Positions 9,696 through 18,913 of a stretch of 64,000 nt of DNA are shown here, one piece after another. The translations under genes and the position numbers were made by a program. Origin of the DNA: Gilvimarinus xylanilyticus (GTDB lineage: Bacteria > Pseudomonadota > Gammaproteobacteria > Pseudomonadales > Cellvibrionaceae); assembly GCF_024195295.1 (NCBI RefSeq), contig NZ_JAMFTH010000005.1, positions 214,420-278,419 on the forward strand, written 5' to 3'. The notes below the pieces were generated by a model. The model saw only the letters and a program-made list of their open reading frames with translations. It made no database searches and was not told where the DNA came from. The first letter of the stretch is position 1, and each line of letters opens with the position of its first letter.

Positions 9696-9858
9696 TGTTA
9701 TCTCCTCGTTTTTTAATGGTGGCTAAACACGGGAGCCAACATTAGTGAGCCGAGGTGACGCTTATTGAACTGTTCGGTTAAGTTTCCGTGAAGTTTTTAA
9801 GACAATTAAGCCACAGCAAATACTGTGGCTTATTACATGAAGTGATAATGGGGTGGGA

Positions 9859-10191
9859 TTAGCTGGCCAGGGCGTCTTCGTCATCCAGCGCCGGTTTGTC
9901 GTGGCGATTGCCTTTTACCGAACCCTTGCGGTGGGCCAGTGCCGCTTCCATTTTTTTGGCGGCCTGAGCAATAGCGGTGTACATGTCGTGGTCGGCTGCC
10001 TGAACCGCCACCGGAGCACCCAGGTATTGGGTCGTGGCTTCGATGCTCTGGCTAGAGCGCTCGACGGTGAGGGTAATGTTAATAGAGTCCAGCTGGGGGA
10101 AGTGCTTGGCAACCTTGCCGAATTTCGCTTCTACATTCTCTTTGATAGCGTCTGTAACTGTAACGTGATGACCGGATACATTGATTTGCAT
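9859..10191 (-). CDS. hpf: Ribosome hibernation-promoting factor, short form
   Basis: A 110-aa protein of the HPF/RaiA family that binds the 30S decoding region and supports 100S dimers in stationary phase. MQINVSGHHVTVTDAIKENVEAKF and YLGAPVAVQAADHDMYTAI-type segments are diagnostic; the length fits short HPF, and the tail after residue 95 is acidic (DDEDA). It stands alone here rather than between rpoN and ptsN, the usual gammaproteobacterial site. This copy may therefore be a relocated or additional HPF. GGAAG is placed upstream of the ATG. Confidence 0.92.
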   Translation of the reverse strand: MQINVSGHHVTVTDAIKENVEAKFGKVAKHFPQLDSINITLTVERSSQSIEATTQYLGAPVAVQAADHDMYTAIAQAAKKMEAALAHRKGSVKGNRHDKPALDDEDALAS

Positions 10192-10337
10192 AGACTTGCT
10201 TCCTTTTACCGCTTACCTCTGAAGTTAGGGGCGGCGCTTTTGCGAGCGCCACAGTTTAAACATGAGCCCGAAGCGGAAAAATATCAAGGCTAAAAACGCT
10301 AAAATTTGACAAATCTGTAATATTTGGAGGAATTGCT

Positions 10338-10763
10338 ATGTGGGTACAACGTGAAATTCAGCTGGCCCCCAAACCCCGGGGTTTCCATTTGGTCACTGGT
10401 GAGATCGAGCGTCAGCTGCCCGAATTAAGTGAATTTAATGTGGGGCTGATTCAGGTGTTTATCCAGCACACCTCGGCCAGTCTGAGTATCAATGAGAACG
10501 CTGACCCTACCGTGCGTGGCGATTTAGAGCGCCACTTTAACCACTTTGTGCCCGAGCGCGCGCCCTACTACGAGCATGATTATGAGGGCGATGATGACAT
10601 GCCCGCGCATATCAAAAGCAGCATTTTGGGGGTGAGCCTGATGCTGCCGATTACCGAGGGGCGCTTAAATCTGGGAACCTGGCAGGGGATTTACCTGTGT
10701 GAGCACCGCAATCGCGGTGGCGCACGGAGATTGGTGATTACCCTGCAGGGGGAGGGTTGGTAG
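10338..10763 (+). CDS. yjbQ: YjbQ family protein (UPF0047, secondary thiamine-phosphate synthase type)
   Basis: A 141-aa protein with the full UPF0047 pattern: [21 protein letters not shown] at about 47-66 (histidine and acidic ligand residues), HIKSSILG near 94-101, [14 protein letters not shown] near 114-127, and a C-terminal [12 protein letters not shown]. Homologues form trimers and have weak thiamine-phosphate synthase activity; the true role is unclear. A strong ribosome site, GGAGGA, lies 6-7 nt before the ATG. It is divergent from hpf with a shared 146-bp upstream region. Confidence 0.9.
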   Translation: MWVQREIQLAPKPRGFHLVTGEIERQLPELSEFNVGLIQVFIQHTSASLSINENADPTVRGDLERHFNHFVPERAPYYEHDYEGDDDMPAHIKSSILGVSLMLPITEGRLNLGTWQGIYLCEHRNRGGARRLVITLQGEGW

Positions 10764-10899
10764 CGTTATCATTCGTCATTGACAGAAACGCCTATTTATT
10801 TAGGTTAAATGGAGACATAGGGAAATGATTGCGGTAACATTATCTGATTGATAAGAATAGTTAAGCTGGAAATCAGAACAATCCAACAGGTAAAGGACT

Positions 10900-11607
10900 A
10901 TGAATACCTTTGATGACAACCGCAATCTGACCCATCAGGTTACCTACGAGTTGGGGCGCGCCATTGTGCAGGGCAAATACGCGGCGGGTGATAGTTTTCC
11001 CACGGAGGCGCAAATGTGCCGCCACTACCAGATCAGTCGCAGTGTGATTCGCGAGGCGGTCAAAATGCTTACCGCCAAAAAGCTGATCTCATCGCGGCCA
11101 CGTCAGGGGATTCGGGTTTTGCCCCCCTCGGCCTGGAATGTGTTTGACCCGGATGTGCTGCAGTGGAGCCTGAGCAGCCGCCCCTCGGTGCAGTTGCTAC
11201 GAGAATTTACCGAGTTGCGAATGGCCCTTGAGCCAGATGCCGCGGCTCTGGCGGCAGGGCGCGCCGACCAAGCATCGGTGGCGGAGATCCATCGGGCTTT
11301 GCAACAGTTAGACGCTGCCGCGCGCGGTGATGACGATTCGGTTGAGGCCGCCATTGCCTTCCACACCGCGGTTTTACGGGCCAGCGATAATCGATTTTTT
11401 ATCCAGTTGTGTCATTTTATCCATACCGCTATCGGCGCCGATACCGCTACCAATCAGGTGATTTTGGCCAGCGCTTTGAGTGATTACCAAATGGTGGCCC
11501 AGGCCATTGCCAGCGCCGATGAGTCGGCCGCGCGCCGGGCCATGCAGCGCTTGCTGAGCGGGCTCGCCCCACGGGCGGGCGCCGCCCCCGTGGCGCAAGC
11601 GTCTTAA
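10900..11607 (+). CDS. FadR-subfamily GntR transcriptional regulator (sugar-acid type)
   Basis: A 235-aa regulator. Residues about 10-75 form a winged helix of the GntR type (FPTEAQMCRHYQISRSVIREAVKML), followed by the linker PPSAWNVFDPDVLQW and an all-helical FCD effector domain (about 95-225) with LREFTELRMALEPDAAALAA. The linker sequence is typical of regulators such as DgoR or LldR that sense hexonates or related acids. It heads a same-strand cluster with an aldose dehydrogenase, an Na+/sugar symporter and a lactonase, so it likely represses that cluster and senses a pathway intermediate; this is inference. I do not see a clear operator. Confidence 0.88.
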   Translation: MNTFDDNRNLTHQVTYELGRAIVQGKYAAGDSFPTEAQMCRHYQISRSVIREAVKMLTAKKLISSRPRQGIRVLPPSAWNVFDPDVLQWSLSSRPSVQLLREFTELRMALEPDAAALAAGRADQASVAEIHRALQQLDAAARGDDDSVEAAIAFHTAVLRASDNRFFIQLCHFIHTAIGADTATNQVILASALSDYQMVAQAIASADESAARRAMQRLLSGLAPRAGAAPVAQAS

Positions 11608-11792
11608 AGGCAGGATGAACGTGGGTTTTGCCCTGGTTAGTGGGGCCGCCTTTTTAGCTTGATAGGGGCATAGGCAATAAGAGTGTCCGCTGGCCACGAT
11701 CATTTTCATCTGACGCAGCATTCCTAGACAGAAGGCGATATACTCTGCAGCGAGTCGGAAATATAACCGAGGTCGGTGTTTAGAGGTGAACC

Positions 11793-12569
11793 ATGTCCCC
11801 AACCCCTGAGCGTACGCTCTACCCCAGCCTAAAAGGCCAGACGGTATTTATTACCGGAGGCGCTACCGGTATCGGAGCGTGCATGGTCGAGGCTTTTTTG
11901 TATCAGGGATGTCGCGTTGGTTTTGTCGATATAGCCGCCACGGATGGTAAGCAGTTATGCCGCGAGATGGAGATTAAGTATCCCGGCGCGGTTATTTTTA
12001 TTCCCTGCGATGTAACCGATGTGCCGGCGCTGCGCGACGCGATCCAGACCGTCGAGACCGAGCTGGGCACGATAGCGGTGCTGATTAACAACGTCGCCAA
12101 TGACAAGCGGTGCGACCCGCGATCCCTGTCGGACGAAAGCTGGCACAGCTCGCTGGCAGTTAATCTGGACGCGGCCTTCTTTACCACCCGCGCCATAGCG
12201 CCGGGTATGACCAAGCGCGGCGGCGGCTCCATTATCAATTTCAGCTCGATTAATGCCGTGCTAGGCCCCGCGCAAATGCCCAGCTATGTCACCGCCAAGG
12301 CGGGCCTCTTGGGCCTGACCCGAGCACTGGCGTCGGATTTCGCCTCGGACAATATCCGTGTCAATGCCATTATTCCCGGCTGGGTCGCCACCGATAAGCA
12401 GTTAGAAAAGTGGTTAAGCCCCGAAAAAGAGGCCGAGTGGATGGACAGTGTGCGTTTAAAACGCCGCCTGATGCCCGCCGATGTGGCCAATATGGCACTT
12501 TTTCTGGCATCGAGTGATGCCTCTATGATTACCGGACAACAATTTGTGGTCGATGGCGGGCGCCTGTAG
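11793..12569 (+). CDS. SDR oxidoreductase, probable aldose 1-dehydrogenase
   Basis: A 258-aa classical short-chain dehydrogenase. The cofactor loop TGGATGIG is at 21-28, NNVA (for the usual NNAG) at 99-102, catalytic Ser in NFSSI (about 151) and Y165-xxx-K169. The C-terminal ITGQQFVVDGG is standard. The N-terminal YPSLKGQTVFITGGATGIGA and the substrate-side sequence APGMTKRGGGSIINF resemble Caulobacter-type xylose and related galactose or arabinose 1-dehydrogenases. With the adjacent symporter and SMP-30 lactonase, the likely reaction is oxidation of an imported aldose to its lactone. The exact sugar cannot be read; galactose, arabinose and xylose are all open. Confidence 0.87.
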   Translation: MSPTPERTLYPSLKGQTVFITGGATGIGACMVEAFLYQGCRVGFVDIAATDGKQLCREMEIKYPGAVIFIPCDVTDVPALRDAIQTVETELGTIAVLINNVANDKRCDPRSLSDESWHSSLAVNLDAAFFTTRAIAPGMTKRGGGSIINFSSINAVLGPAQMPSYVTAKAGLLGLTRALASDFASDNIRVNAIIPGWVATDKQLEKWLSPEKEAEWMDSVRLKRRLMPADVANMALFLASSDASMITGQQFVVDGGRL

Positions 12570-12652
12570 TGGGCACTCGGATCAATCCATAATAATAAAA
12601 CCCGCGTTTAGCGGAATAATTCTAAAAAACGATAATACTCTGGGAGTTGCGT

Positions 12653-14218
12653 ATGTCTTTATCAACGGTCGATATAACGGCCTTTGCCCTCTATTGTGTG
12701 GCCCTGGTGGCCATTGCCTGGTGGGTGTCACGGGAAAAAGCCGGTCACGACAAAAATTCAGAAGATTACTTTTTAGCCGGTAAATCTCTGCCTTGGTGGG
12801 CGATTGGGGCTTCGTTGATTGCCGCCAATATATCGGCTGAGCAGATTATCGGTATGTCCGGTTCGGGCTTTGCCATCGGCTTGGGTATCGCCTCGTACGA
12901 GTGGATGGCAGCCATTACCCTGCTGATTATCGGTAAGTACTTTTTGCCGATCTTCCTCAAAAAGGGCATTTACACCATGCCCCAGTTTTTGGAAGAGCGC
13001 TACGATCACCGGGTGCGGATTATCATGGCGGTGTTTTGGCTGGCGCTGTATGTGCTGGTTAACCTGACTTCTGTGCTCTGGCTAGGTGCGTTGGCGATTA
13101 ACGCCATCACCGGGTTGGATTTGGTCTATGGCTTGGTGTTCTTGGCCGCCTTCTCGGTGGGCTACTCGATTTACGGCGGCCTAAAAGCCGTTGCGTTAAC
13201 GGACATCATCCAGGTGGTGCTGCTTATCTTCGGCGGCTTGTTGGTGTCCTATCTGGCGCTGGATAAAATTGCCGATGGCCAGGGCGCCTGGACGGGCTTT
13301 AGCATGATGTTGGCCGAGATGCCCGAAAAGTTCGACATGATTCTCGACCCCTCCAACGAGCACTACATCAGCCTGCCGGGTATCTCGGTGCTGGTGGGTG
13401 GTCTGTGGATTATGAATTTGTCCTACTGGGGTTTTAACCAATACATCACCCAGCGCACTCTGGCGGCCAAAAGTCTGGCCGAGGCGCAAAAAGGTATCGC
13501 TTTTGCCGCTTACTTAAAGCTGCTGATGCCTGTGATTGTGGTGCTGCCCGGCATAGCCGCGGCCATGTTGACCCCGGATTTGGCCAAGCCCGATCAGGCC
13601 TACCCCGAAATGATGAAGCTGGTGCCCCAGGGCCTGCTGGGTATTACCTTTGCCGCGCTGGTGGCGGCGATCGCCTCGTCGCTGGGCTCCATGGTCAACT
13701 CCATTTCCACGATTTTTACCGTGGATATCTACAAGCGCGTGATCAACCCCGAAGTCAGCGAGCACAAGATGGTCTGGCTGGGCCGGGTGGTCGCGGTGCT
13801 CTCGATGATTGTGGCCGTTATCATCGCCCGTCCGCTGCTGGGTAACTTTCCCCAGGCGTTTCAGTATATTCAGGAGTTCACCGGCTTCTTTACCCCGGGC
13901 ATTGTCAGCATCTTTTTGCTGGGCTTTTTCTGGAAAAAGGCCACCGCCTTGTCGGCGCTGGCATCGGCCTTTGCGTCGGTTATTTTGTCGGCACTGTTTT
14001 GGCTATTTCTGCCCGAGTTTCCGTTTATGGATCGCGTGGGCGTGGTGTTTTTACTGTGTGTCGCCATCTCGGTGGCACTTACTCTGGCGGCGGGTAGTAA
14101 AGAGCAGGAAAAGGCTATTCAGCTGGGCGATATCGATTTTTCCACCAGTGGCAGTTACACCCTGCTGAGTATTGGGGTACTGGTGATTACCGCGGCGCTC
14201 TATATTACCTGGTGGTAA
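12653..14218 (+). CDS. Sodium/solute symporter, SSS family (sugar type)
   Basis: About 521 residues with some 14 predicted membrane segments. N-terminal features of SGLT-like transporters are present: DYFLAGKSLPWWAIGASLIAANIS, the sodium-site region SAEQIIGMSG, YTMPQFLEERYD, and the later core SYWGFNQYITQRTLAAKS and ASSLGSMVNSISTIFTVDIYK. I start at the ATG at 12653, which has GGGAG 6 nt upstream, rather than the in-frame TTG at 12647. It follows the SDR by 83 bp and is followed after one base by the lactonase, so the three are almost certainly cotranscribed. It probably imports the sugar oxidised by the SDR. Confidence 0.92.
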   Translation: MSLSTVDITAFALYCVALVAIAWWVSREKAGHDKNSEDYFLAGKSLPWWAIGASLIAANISAEQIIGMSGSGFAIGLGIASYEWMAAITLLIIGKYFLPIFLKKGIYTMPQFLEERYDHRVRIIMAVFWLALYVLVNLTSVLWLGALAINAITGLDLVYGLVFLAAFSVGYSIYGGLKAVALTDIIQVVLLIFGGLLVSYLALDKIADGQGAWTGFSMMLAEMPEKFDMILDPSNEHYISLPGISVLVGGLWIMNLSYWGFNQYITQRTLAAKSLAEAQKGIAFAAYLKLLMPVIVVLPGIAAAMLTPDLAKPDQAYPEMMKLVPQGLLGITFAALVAAIASSLGSMVNSISTIFTVDIYKRVINPEVSEHKMVWLGRVVAVLSMIVAVIIARPLLGNFPQAFQYIQEFTGFFTPGIVSIFLLGFFWKKATALSALASAFASVILSALFWLFLPEFPFMDRVGVVFLLCVAISVALTLAAGSKEQEKAIQLGDIDFSTSGSYTLLSIGVLVITAALYITWW

Positions 14219-14219
14219 A

Positions 14220-15071
14220 GTGGAGCTAGTCGCCGAAATCGAGCTTGGCTGCGAGTTGGGCGAGGGTGTGCTGTGGGATGACCTAGAGCAGCGCATCTGG
14301 TGGACCGACATTTTGGGGCAGTGTCTATACAGTGCCGCCATAGACGGCACTGAGCTTAGGCGCTGGCCCGTCCCCGAGGCCATTACTGCCTTTGGCTTTA
14401 CCCACACGCCGGGCCAGCTTATCTGCAGCTTCGCCAGTGGCATCGGCTATTTTCGGCCCACTACCGGCAAGTACCAGTGGTTGGTGCGCCCGTCTTTGAG
14501 TGGCGCCGCGCGTTTTAACGACGGCCGGGTCGACCCCTGGGGTAATTTCTGGGCGGGCACCCTGTCCCCCGGGCAATCCCGCGCTAAGCTGTATCGTTAC
14601 GACGGCGAGCTGATTGAGGCGCGCACCGGCCTGGAGATTGCCAATGGCCTGTGCTGGAGCCCCGACGGCAGCCAGCTCTACCACGCCGATTCGCCGCGCC
14701 GGGAAATAAGAGTGTTTCGCCCAAGCGATGGTGAATTGGGGGCCGGGCGAGTGTTCTGTCGCACGCCTGAGGGTATCTACCCCGACGGCGCCTGCACCGA
14801 TGCGGATGGCAATCTTTGGAGTGCCCAGTGGGGCGGTTCGCGGGTCGTTTGCTACAGCCCGGCGGGCGATGTGATTCACACCTTGATGCTACCGGTATCG
14901 CAACCTTCCTGTGTGGCCTGGGGCGGGCCCGAGCTGCAACACCTGCTAGTCACCAGCGCCTGGGAGCACATGAGCCCCGAGCAGCGCCGCCGCGAACCCC
15001 GCGCGGGTAATCTCTTTGTTTATCACACTTCTTTTCGCGGCCGCCCGTGCGACCGCTGGGTGGAAAACTAG
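14220..15071 (+). CDS. SMP-30/gluconolactonase family sugar lactonase
   Basis: A 283-aa six-bladed beta-propeller lactonase. The metal ligands can be placed: E15 in LGEGVLW, N142 in ANGLCWSPDG and D189 in YPDGACTD; N100 in RFNDGRVDPWGNFWAG is the usual substrate residue. These match functional SMP-30 sugar lactonases, which open aldono-lactones to aldonates. The gene starts with GTG one base after the symporter stop, consistent with translational coupling. It completes the dehydrogenase-transporter-lactonase set; no dehydratase, kinase or aldolase follows, so the later pathway steps must be encoded elsewhere. Confidence 0.9.
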   Translation: MELVAEIELGCELGEGVLWDDLEQRIWWTDILGQCLYSAAIDGTELRRWPVPEAITAFGFTHTPGQLICSFASGIGYFRPTTGKYQWLVRPSLSGAARFNDGRVDPWGNFWAGTLSPGQSRAKLYRYDGELIEARTGLEIANGLCWSPDGSQLYHADSPRREIRVFRPSDGELGAGRVFCRTPEGIYPDGACTDADGNLWSAQWGGSRVVCYSPAGDVIHTLMLPVSQPSCVAWGGPELQHLLVTSAWEHMSPEQRRREPRAGNLFVYHTSFRGRPCDRWVEN

Positions 15072-15175
15072 GTGTAATAAAAGGTAAACCCCGCTATGAT
15101 CATAGAAAAATACGCCAACCGGGAAGGTGGAATCGAAACGCAGGAGAGCATAATAGAGGATCAGCGGCACCTTTT

Positions 15176-17581
15176 ATGACCATCGACCTGTTTCAACGAT
15201 TGTCCTACAAGCTAGCGCGCACCAGCTTTGTGGTGGTGGTGCTGTTGGGCATAGCGGTAGCCAGTTTGCAGGTCTATCTGGATTTTCGCACTCAGTACCG
15301 GGATATTCGCGCTAACGTTGAAGAGATCAGCCGGGTCAGTCGCACCGCCGCCCAGCGCGCGGTGTTTTTACTGGATGAGCGACTCGCCGAGCAGGTGGTC
15401 GAGGGGCTATCCGAGTACCGTTTTCTCAGTTATATCGCTATTTTGAACGATGAGGGGCGGGTCATGGCCGAGCATCGGCGCCCCCTCGTCGCCAGCAATA
15501 CCCAGTGGTTGACTCATCTGTTGGTGGGCGACACTGAAATGTTTGCTTTTCCTCTGTCGACCTCTGCAGCTCTCCCCCCGGGTAGTTTGCGTCTGGAGTT
15601 GAACAAAGACGCCGCACTCAGTAATTTTTATCAGCGCGCCTGGCGAGTTCTGCTGACCGGTACCGCGCGCAATATCGGCCTGGCGTTTGTGCTGGTACTT
15701 ATCTATCACTTTTTGCTCACCCGTCCGCTGGTCACTCTGGCCTCGCGTTTTGCCGCGCTCGATCACGCTCAGGTGCCGGTTAATAATATTCCCCACCTGC
15801 GCAAACACGAACAAGACGAGCTGGGTTATATCGTCAACTCGGCTAATCGCCTGCTTGCCCACTTTAATCATCAGCACACCGAGTTGCAGCATCAACAGCA
15901 GCAACTAAGCTTGATTCTCGATGCCAGCCCCAATCAGGTTTTTGCGGTGAACGACAGCGGGCATCTGCTGTTTTATAACCAGGCGTTTAAAAACTATTTT
16001 GAGCGTGTGGATGGCAATAACTACTTTGAGCTGCTGCGCCAGGCCGGAGTGAAAGAGGCGGGGCAAATTCGCGCCCTGGTGCAACGGGTGTGTCGCAAAC
16101 AGGCGCCGGTGTTTAATCGCCAGCAGCATTTGAGCGGCGTGCATAACGAAAACCATGTGATGCAAATGTCGCTGGTGCCGTTTATTGCCGAACACAGCAC
16201 CCATGTAATTGTGGTGCTCAACAATATTACCGAATTGGTCGAGGCCGAAGAGCGGGTCGAGTATCTCGCCTATTGCGATACCCTGACCGGGCTCGCTAAC
16301 CGCAACCGCATTCTCGAGCAGCTGCAAGAAGACTTACACAAATGCAAAGCCAGCAACCGCTACGGCGCCGTGCTGCTGATTGATTTAAACGATTTTAAGC
16401 GCATTAACGACACCATGGGCCATAGCCTGGGGGATGAGCTGCTGTTACACATTTCCCAACGCATGGCGATGCGGGTGCGCGAACCCGAAACACTGGCGCG
16501 CTTGGGCGGCGATGAATTTATTCTCAGTATGCCCGAAATTGGCGCCAGCCCCGAAGAGGCTCGCCACCGCGCTGAGCAGGTCGCCGATCGCTTTTTGCAA
16601 ACCATTCGCCAGCCCGTTACCCTCGCCAATCAGGACTTTTCTATCAATGCGACGGTGGGTATTGCGCTTTACCCCCAGCGCGACGTTACCGTTGAGTTAT
16701 TACTCTCTCAGGCCGATACCGCCCTTAACGAGGCCAAGCGTCGCCCCCACGGGCACTACCAGGTGTTTGAGCCGCAAATGGCCGAAGAGGTAAACCGCTT
16801 GTTGCAGCTCGAGTCGGATATTCGCGCCGCTTATCAAGAGCATCACTTTACGTTTTACCTGCAACCGCTAATTGATCTGCACGCCCGCGTATTGGTCGGT
16901 GCCGAGGCGCTGATTCGCTGGGAGCACCCCACCCGCGGATTGGTGCAGCCGGGTGCGTTTATCGGCTTTTTGGAAAACTCCGATATGATCAACCCGGTGG
17001 GCTTGCAACTACTGGACGACGTCTGCCAGTTTATTCGCCGGCAAAAAGAACTGGGGCGGTTTCCTGCCGAATTGCGGGTGGCGGTTAATATCAGCGAGCG
17101 CCAGCTTTACGATGCCGACTTTGTAGGCAAATGCTTAAGCGTACTGCATAAATACAAATTGCCCGGCAGCTGCCTGGAATTTGAAATCACCGAAGGGGCG
17201 GCGTTGCACAATATCGACGAAGTCGTGGATAAAATGCGCAAGCTGCAAAACGAGGGGATCACCTTTGCCCTGGACGATTTCGGTACTGGCTACAGCTCGC
17301 TCAGCTATCTTAAGCGTCTGCCGGTGAATAAAATTAAAATCGATAAATCCTTTATCGACGATATTACCATCGACCCCCAAGACGCTGCCATGGTGGCCTC
17401 GATTATCGCCATTGCCAGCAATATGAATTTGCTGATTGTCGCCGAAGGGGTAGAGACGGATGCCCAGGCCCAGTGGCTCAGTCAGTACGAGGGTATTCTG
17501 ATTCAAGGGTATTTATTCGACAGGCCGCTCCAGGCTCAGGCGTTTGCGCAAAACTATTTGCCCGAATCGCCCACCTTTTAA
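15176..17581 (+). CDS. Membrane-bound GGDEF-EAL c-di-GMP protein with PAS domain
   Basis: 801 aa counted from the ATG at 15176; the open frame runs 43 codons further upstream but overlaps the lactonase and lacks membrane-protein-like sequence. A first TM segment (about 15-35), a periplasmic sensor part (about 36-160) and a second TM (about 165-183) precede a linker, a PAS-like region (about 245-350), GGDEF (motif 444-448, metal Asp in LLIDLNDFK) and EAL (EAL at 577-579, DDFGTGYSS, KIDKSFI). Both catalytic domains look intact. The inhibitory RxxD site upstream of GGDEF reads REPE, so product inhibition may be weakened. It likely makes or degrades c-di-GMP in response to a periplasmic cue. Confidence 0.93.
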   Translation: MTIDLFQRLSYKLARTSFVVVVLLGIAVASLQVYLDFRTQYRDIRANVEEISRVSRTAAQRAVFLLDERLAEQVVEGLSEYRFLSYIAILNDEGRVMAEHRRPLVASNTQWLTHLLVGDTEMFAFPLSTSAALPPGSLRLELNKDAALSNFYQRAWRVLLTGTARNIGLAFVLVLIYHFLLTRPLVTLASRFAALDHAQVPVNNIPHLRKHEQDELGYIVNSANRLLAHFNHQHTELQHQQQQLSLILDASPNQVFAVNDSGHLLFYNQAFKNYFERVDGNNYFELLRQAGVKEAGQIRALVQRVCRKQAPVFNRQQHLSGVHNENHVMQMSLVPFIAEHSTHVIVVLNNITELVEAEERVEYLAYCDTLTGLANRNRILEQLQEDLHKCKASNRYGAVLLIDLNDFKRINDTMGHSLGDELLLHISQRMAMRVREPETLARLGGDEFILSMPEIGASPEEARHRAEQVADRFLQTIRQPVTLANQDFSINATVGIALYPQRDVTVELLLSQADTALNEAKRRPHGHYQVFEPQMAEEVNRLLQLESDIRAAYQEHHFTFYLQPLIDLHARVLVGAEALIRWEHPTRGLVQPGAFIGFLENSDMINPVGLQLLDDVCQFIRRQKELGRFPAELRVAVNISERQLYDADFVGKCLSVLHKYKLPGSCLEFEITEGAALHNIDEVVDKMRKLQNEGITFALDDFGTGYSSLSYLKRLPVNKIKIDKSFIDDITIDPQDAAMVASIIAIASNMNLLIVAEGVETDAQAQWLSQYEGILIQGYLFDRPLQAQAFAQNYLPESPTF

Positions 17582-17589
17582 AAACTCGT

Positions 17590-18228
17590 TTAAACCACTT
17601 TTACCTTTAATTCACAGACATCGTCCAAGGTTGCGACCAGGGTGTCGCCGCGCTCGACCGGGCCCACACCCGCTGGGGTTCCGGTAAAAATTAAATCGCC
17701 CGGAGTTAGCGCAATGTAGCGCGACACCTGGGCGATTAGCTCGGGAATACTCCAAATCATATCTCGCCACTCACCGGTCTGAACCAGCGAGCCATTGCGA
17801 GTGAGGGACAGTGTAGAAGTTTTCTCTAGATCGGCGAGAGCGCCGGTAACAAAATCAGAGCAGGGCGCCGAGCCGTCAAACCCTTTGGCCAATTCCCAGG
17901 GCCGTCCCTGTTGTTTAGCTTGGCGCTGTAAATCCCGGCAGGTCATATCCAGACCAATAGCGTAACCACTTATCTCTGCCTGTTTTGGTTGTAGGTGGCG
18001 TCCGCACACGGCAACACGCACCACCAGTTCCAGCTCGTGGTGTACCTCGCGGCTAAAATCCGGGTAGATAAAGTCCCCACCGGATAGCAGCAAAGCGCTG
18101 GCCGGCTTAAAAAAGAAAAAGGGCTGGCTGCGCGCCGGGTCGTGGCCCATTTCTGTGGCGTGCTCGGCGTAGTTGCGACCGATACAAATGATTTTATTAG
18201 CCGCTGTCGCCATGTTGGTGTGTTGCAC
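17590..18228 (-). CDS. FAH-family hydrolase (FAHD1/YcgM-like)
   Basis: A 212-aa single-domain fumarylacetoacetate-hydrolase fold protein. IICIGRNYAEHATEMG, the acidic metal cluster HHELELVV, and the C-terminal GDLIFTGTPAGVGP are characteristic of acylpyruvate hydrolases or oxaloacetate decarboxylases of the FAHD1/YcgM group. It starts with GTG at 18228, backed by GGAG 8 nt upstream; an ATG five codons later is less well placed. FAH-type enzymes also perform the last step of oxidative L-fucose breakdown, but those are usually longer, and this gene lies about 38 kb from the fucose cluster. Confidence 0.88.
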   Translation of the reverse strand: MQHTNMATAANKIICIGRNYAEHATEMGHDPARSQPFFFFKPASALLLSGGDFIYPDFSREVHHELELVVRVAVCGRHLQPKQAEISGYAIGLDMTCRDLQRQAKQQGRPWELAKGFDGSAPCSDFVTGALADLEKTSTLSLTRNGSLVQTGEWRDMIWSIPELIAQVSRYIALTPGDLIFTGTPAGVGPVERGDTLVATLDDVCELKVKVV

Positions 18229-18346
18229 TATAGTTTCTCCGTCCGATAGTGCGGTTTCCCGCCTGATGGGTTGTTAACCTTAACTTGCGCTCGGCCACCT
18301 TAATGGATTTTAATGACCTTAGTCTAATAGCAAAAGGAATCTTGCC

Positions 18347-18880
18347 ATGTCCAAATACGCTCAGCCCTCACCTCGCTCCACTTTTGTTTCCGTTCTCGCA
18401 TGGATATTCATTATAGGTGCATCGTTTACCTTACTGGTTAGCGTACTGCAATCGCTAATGGTAACCCTCTTTTTTGATCGTATGAACTGGCAGGCCAGCG
18501 CGCAAGGCCATCCCGCCCTGGTGGATTTTATGCTGCAAAACTTTCGCTGGATTGTCTACAGCTTTACCCTAGTAGCGCTGTTTACCCTGATATCGTCGAT
18601 AGCGCTATTAAAGCGCAAAAACTGGGCGCGCTGGGCGTTTGTAGTCATACTGTCATTGGGTATTTTATGGCAGCTGGCGGGTTTCGTTTTGCAATTTACA
18701 ATGCTGGAAGAATTTCAACAAATGTCTCCGGTAAGCCCCGATGAGGGCGTTGTGCGTATGCAGCAAGCTGTGCAGTATTTTAGCCTGACATTTGGTTTAG
18801 TGATAATCGCGTTGTTCGCCTGGTTGATCAAAAAACTTCTAAGCCGGGAAATAGCGGCGGAGTTTTCTTTAGTCACCTAG
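18347..18880 (+). CDS. Four-helix inner-membrane protein, unknown function
   Basis: A 177-aa protein with about four hydrophobic segments (roughly 13-42, 65-85, 92-115 and 145-165). It contains LLKRKNWARWAFVVILSLGILWQL, a pattern seen in many small uncharacterised membrane proteins. No catalytic motif is visible. AAAGGA lies upstream of the ATG. It is followed 33 bp later by another small membrane protein on the same strand, so the two may be cotranscribed. Real gene status is supported by amphipathic helix patterning and ribosome site, but the function is not recognised. Confidence 0.75.
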   Translation: MSKYAQPSPRSTFVSVLAWIFIIGASFTLLVSVLQSLMVTLFFDRMNWQASAQGHPALVDFMLQNFRWIVYSFTLVALFTLISSIALLKRKNWARWAFVVILSLGILWQLAGFVLQFTMLEEFQQMSPVSPDEGVVRMQQAVQYFSLTFGLVIIALFAWLIKKLLSREIAAEFSLVT

Positions 18881-18913
18881 TTTACCTTAATGTACTTTAA
18901 AAAGGAGAGAGTG

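Noticed and set aside
14325..14879. 184-codon minus-strand open frame inside the SMP-30 lactonase gene
   Set aside because: It is antisense to a clear lactonase with all metal ligands; the peptide is Arg/Ala/Gly-rich.
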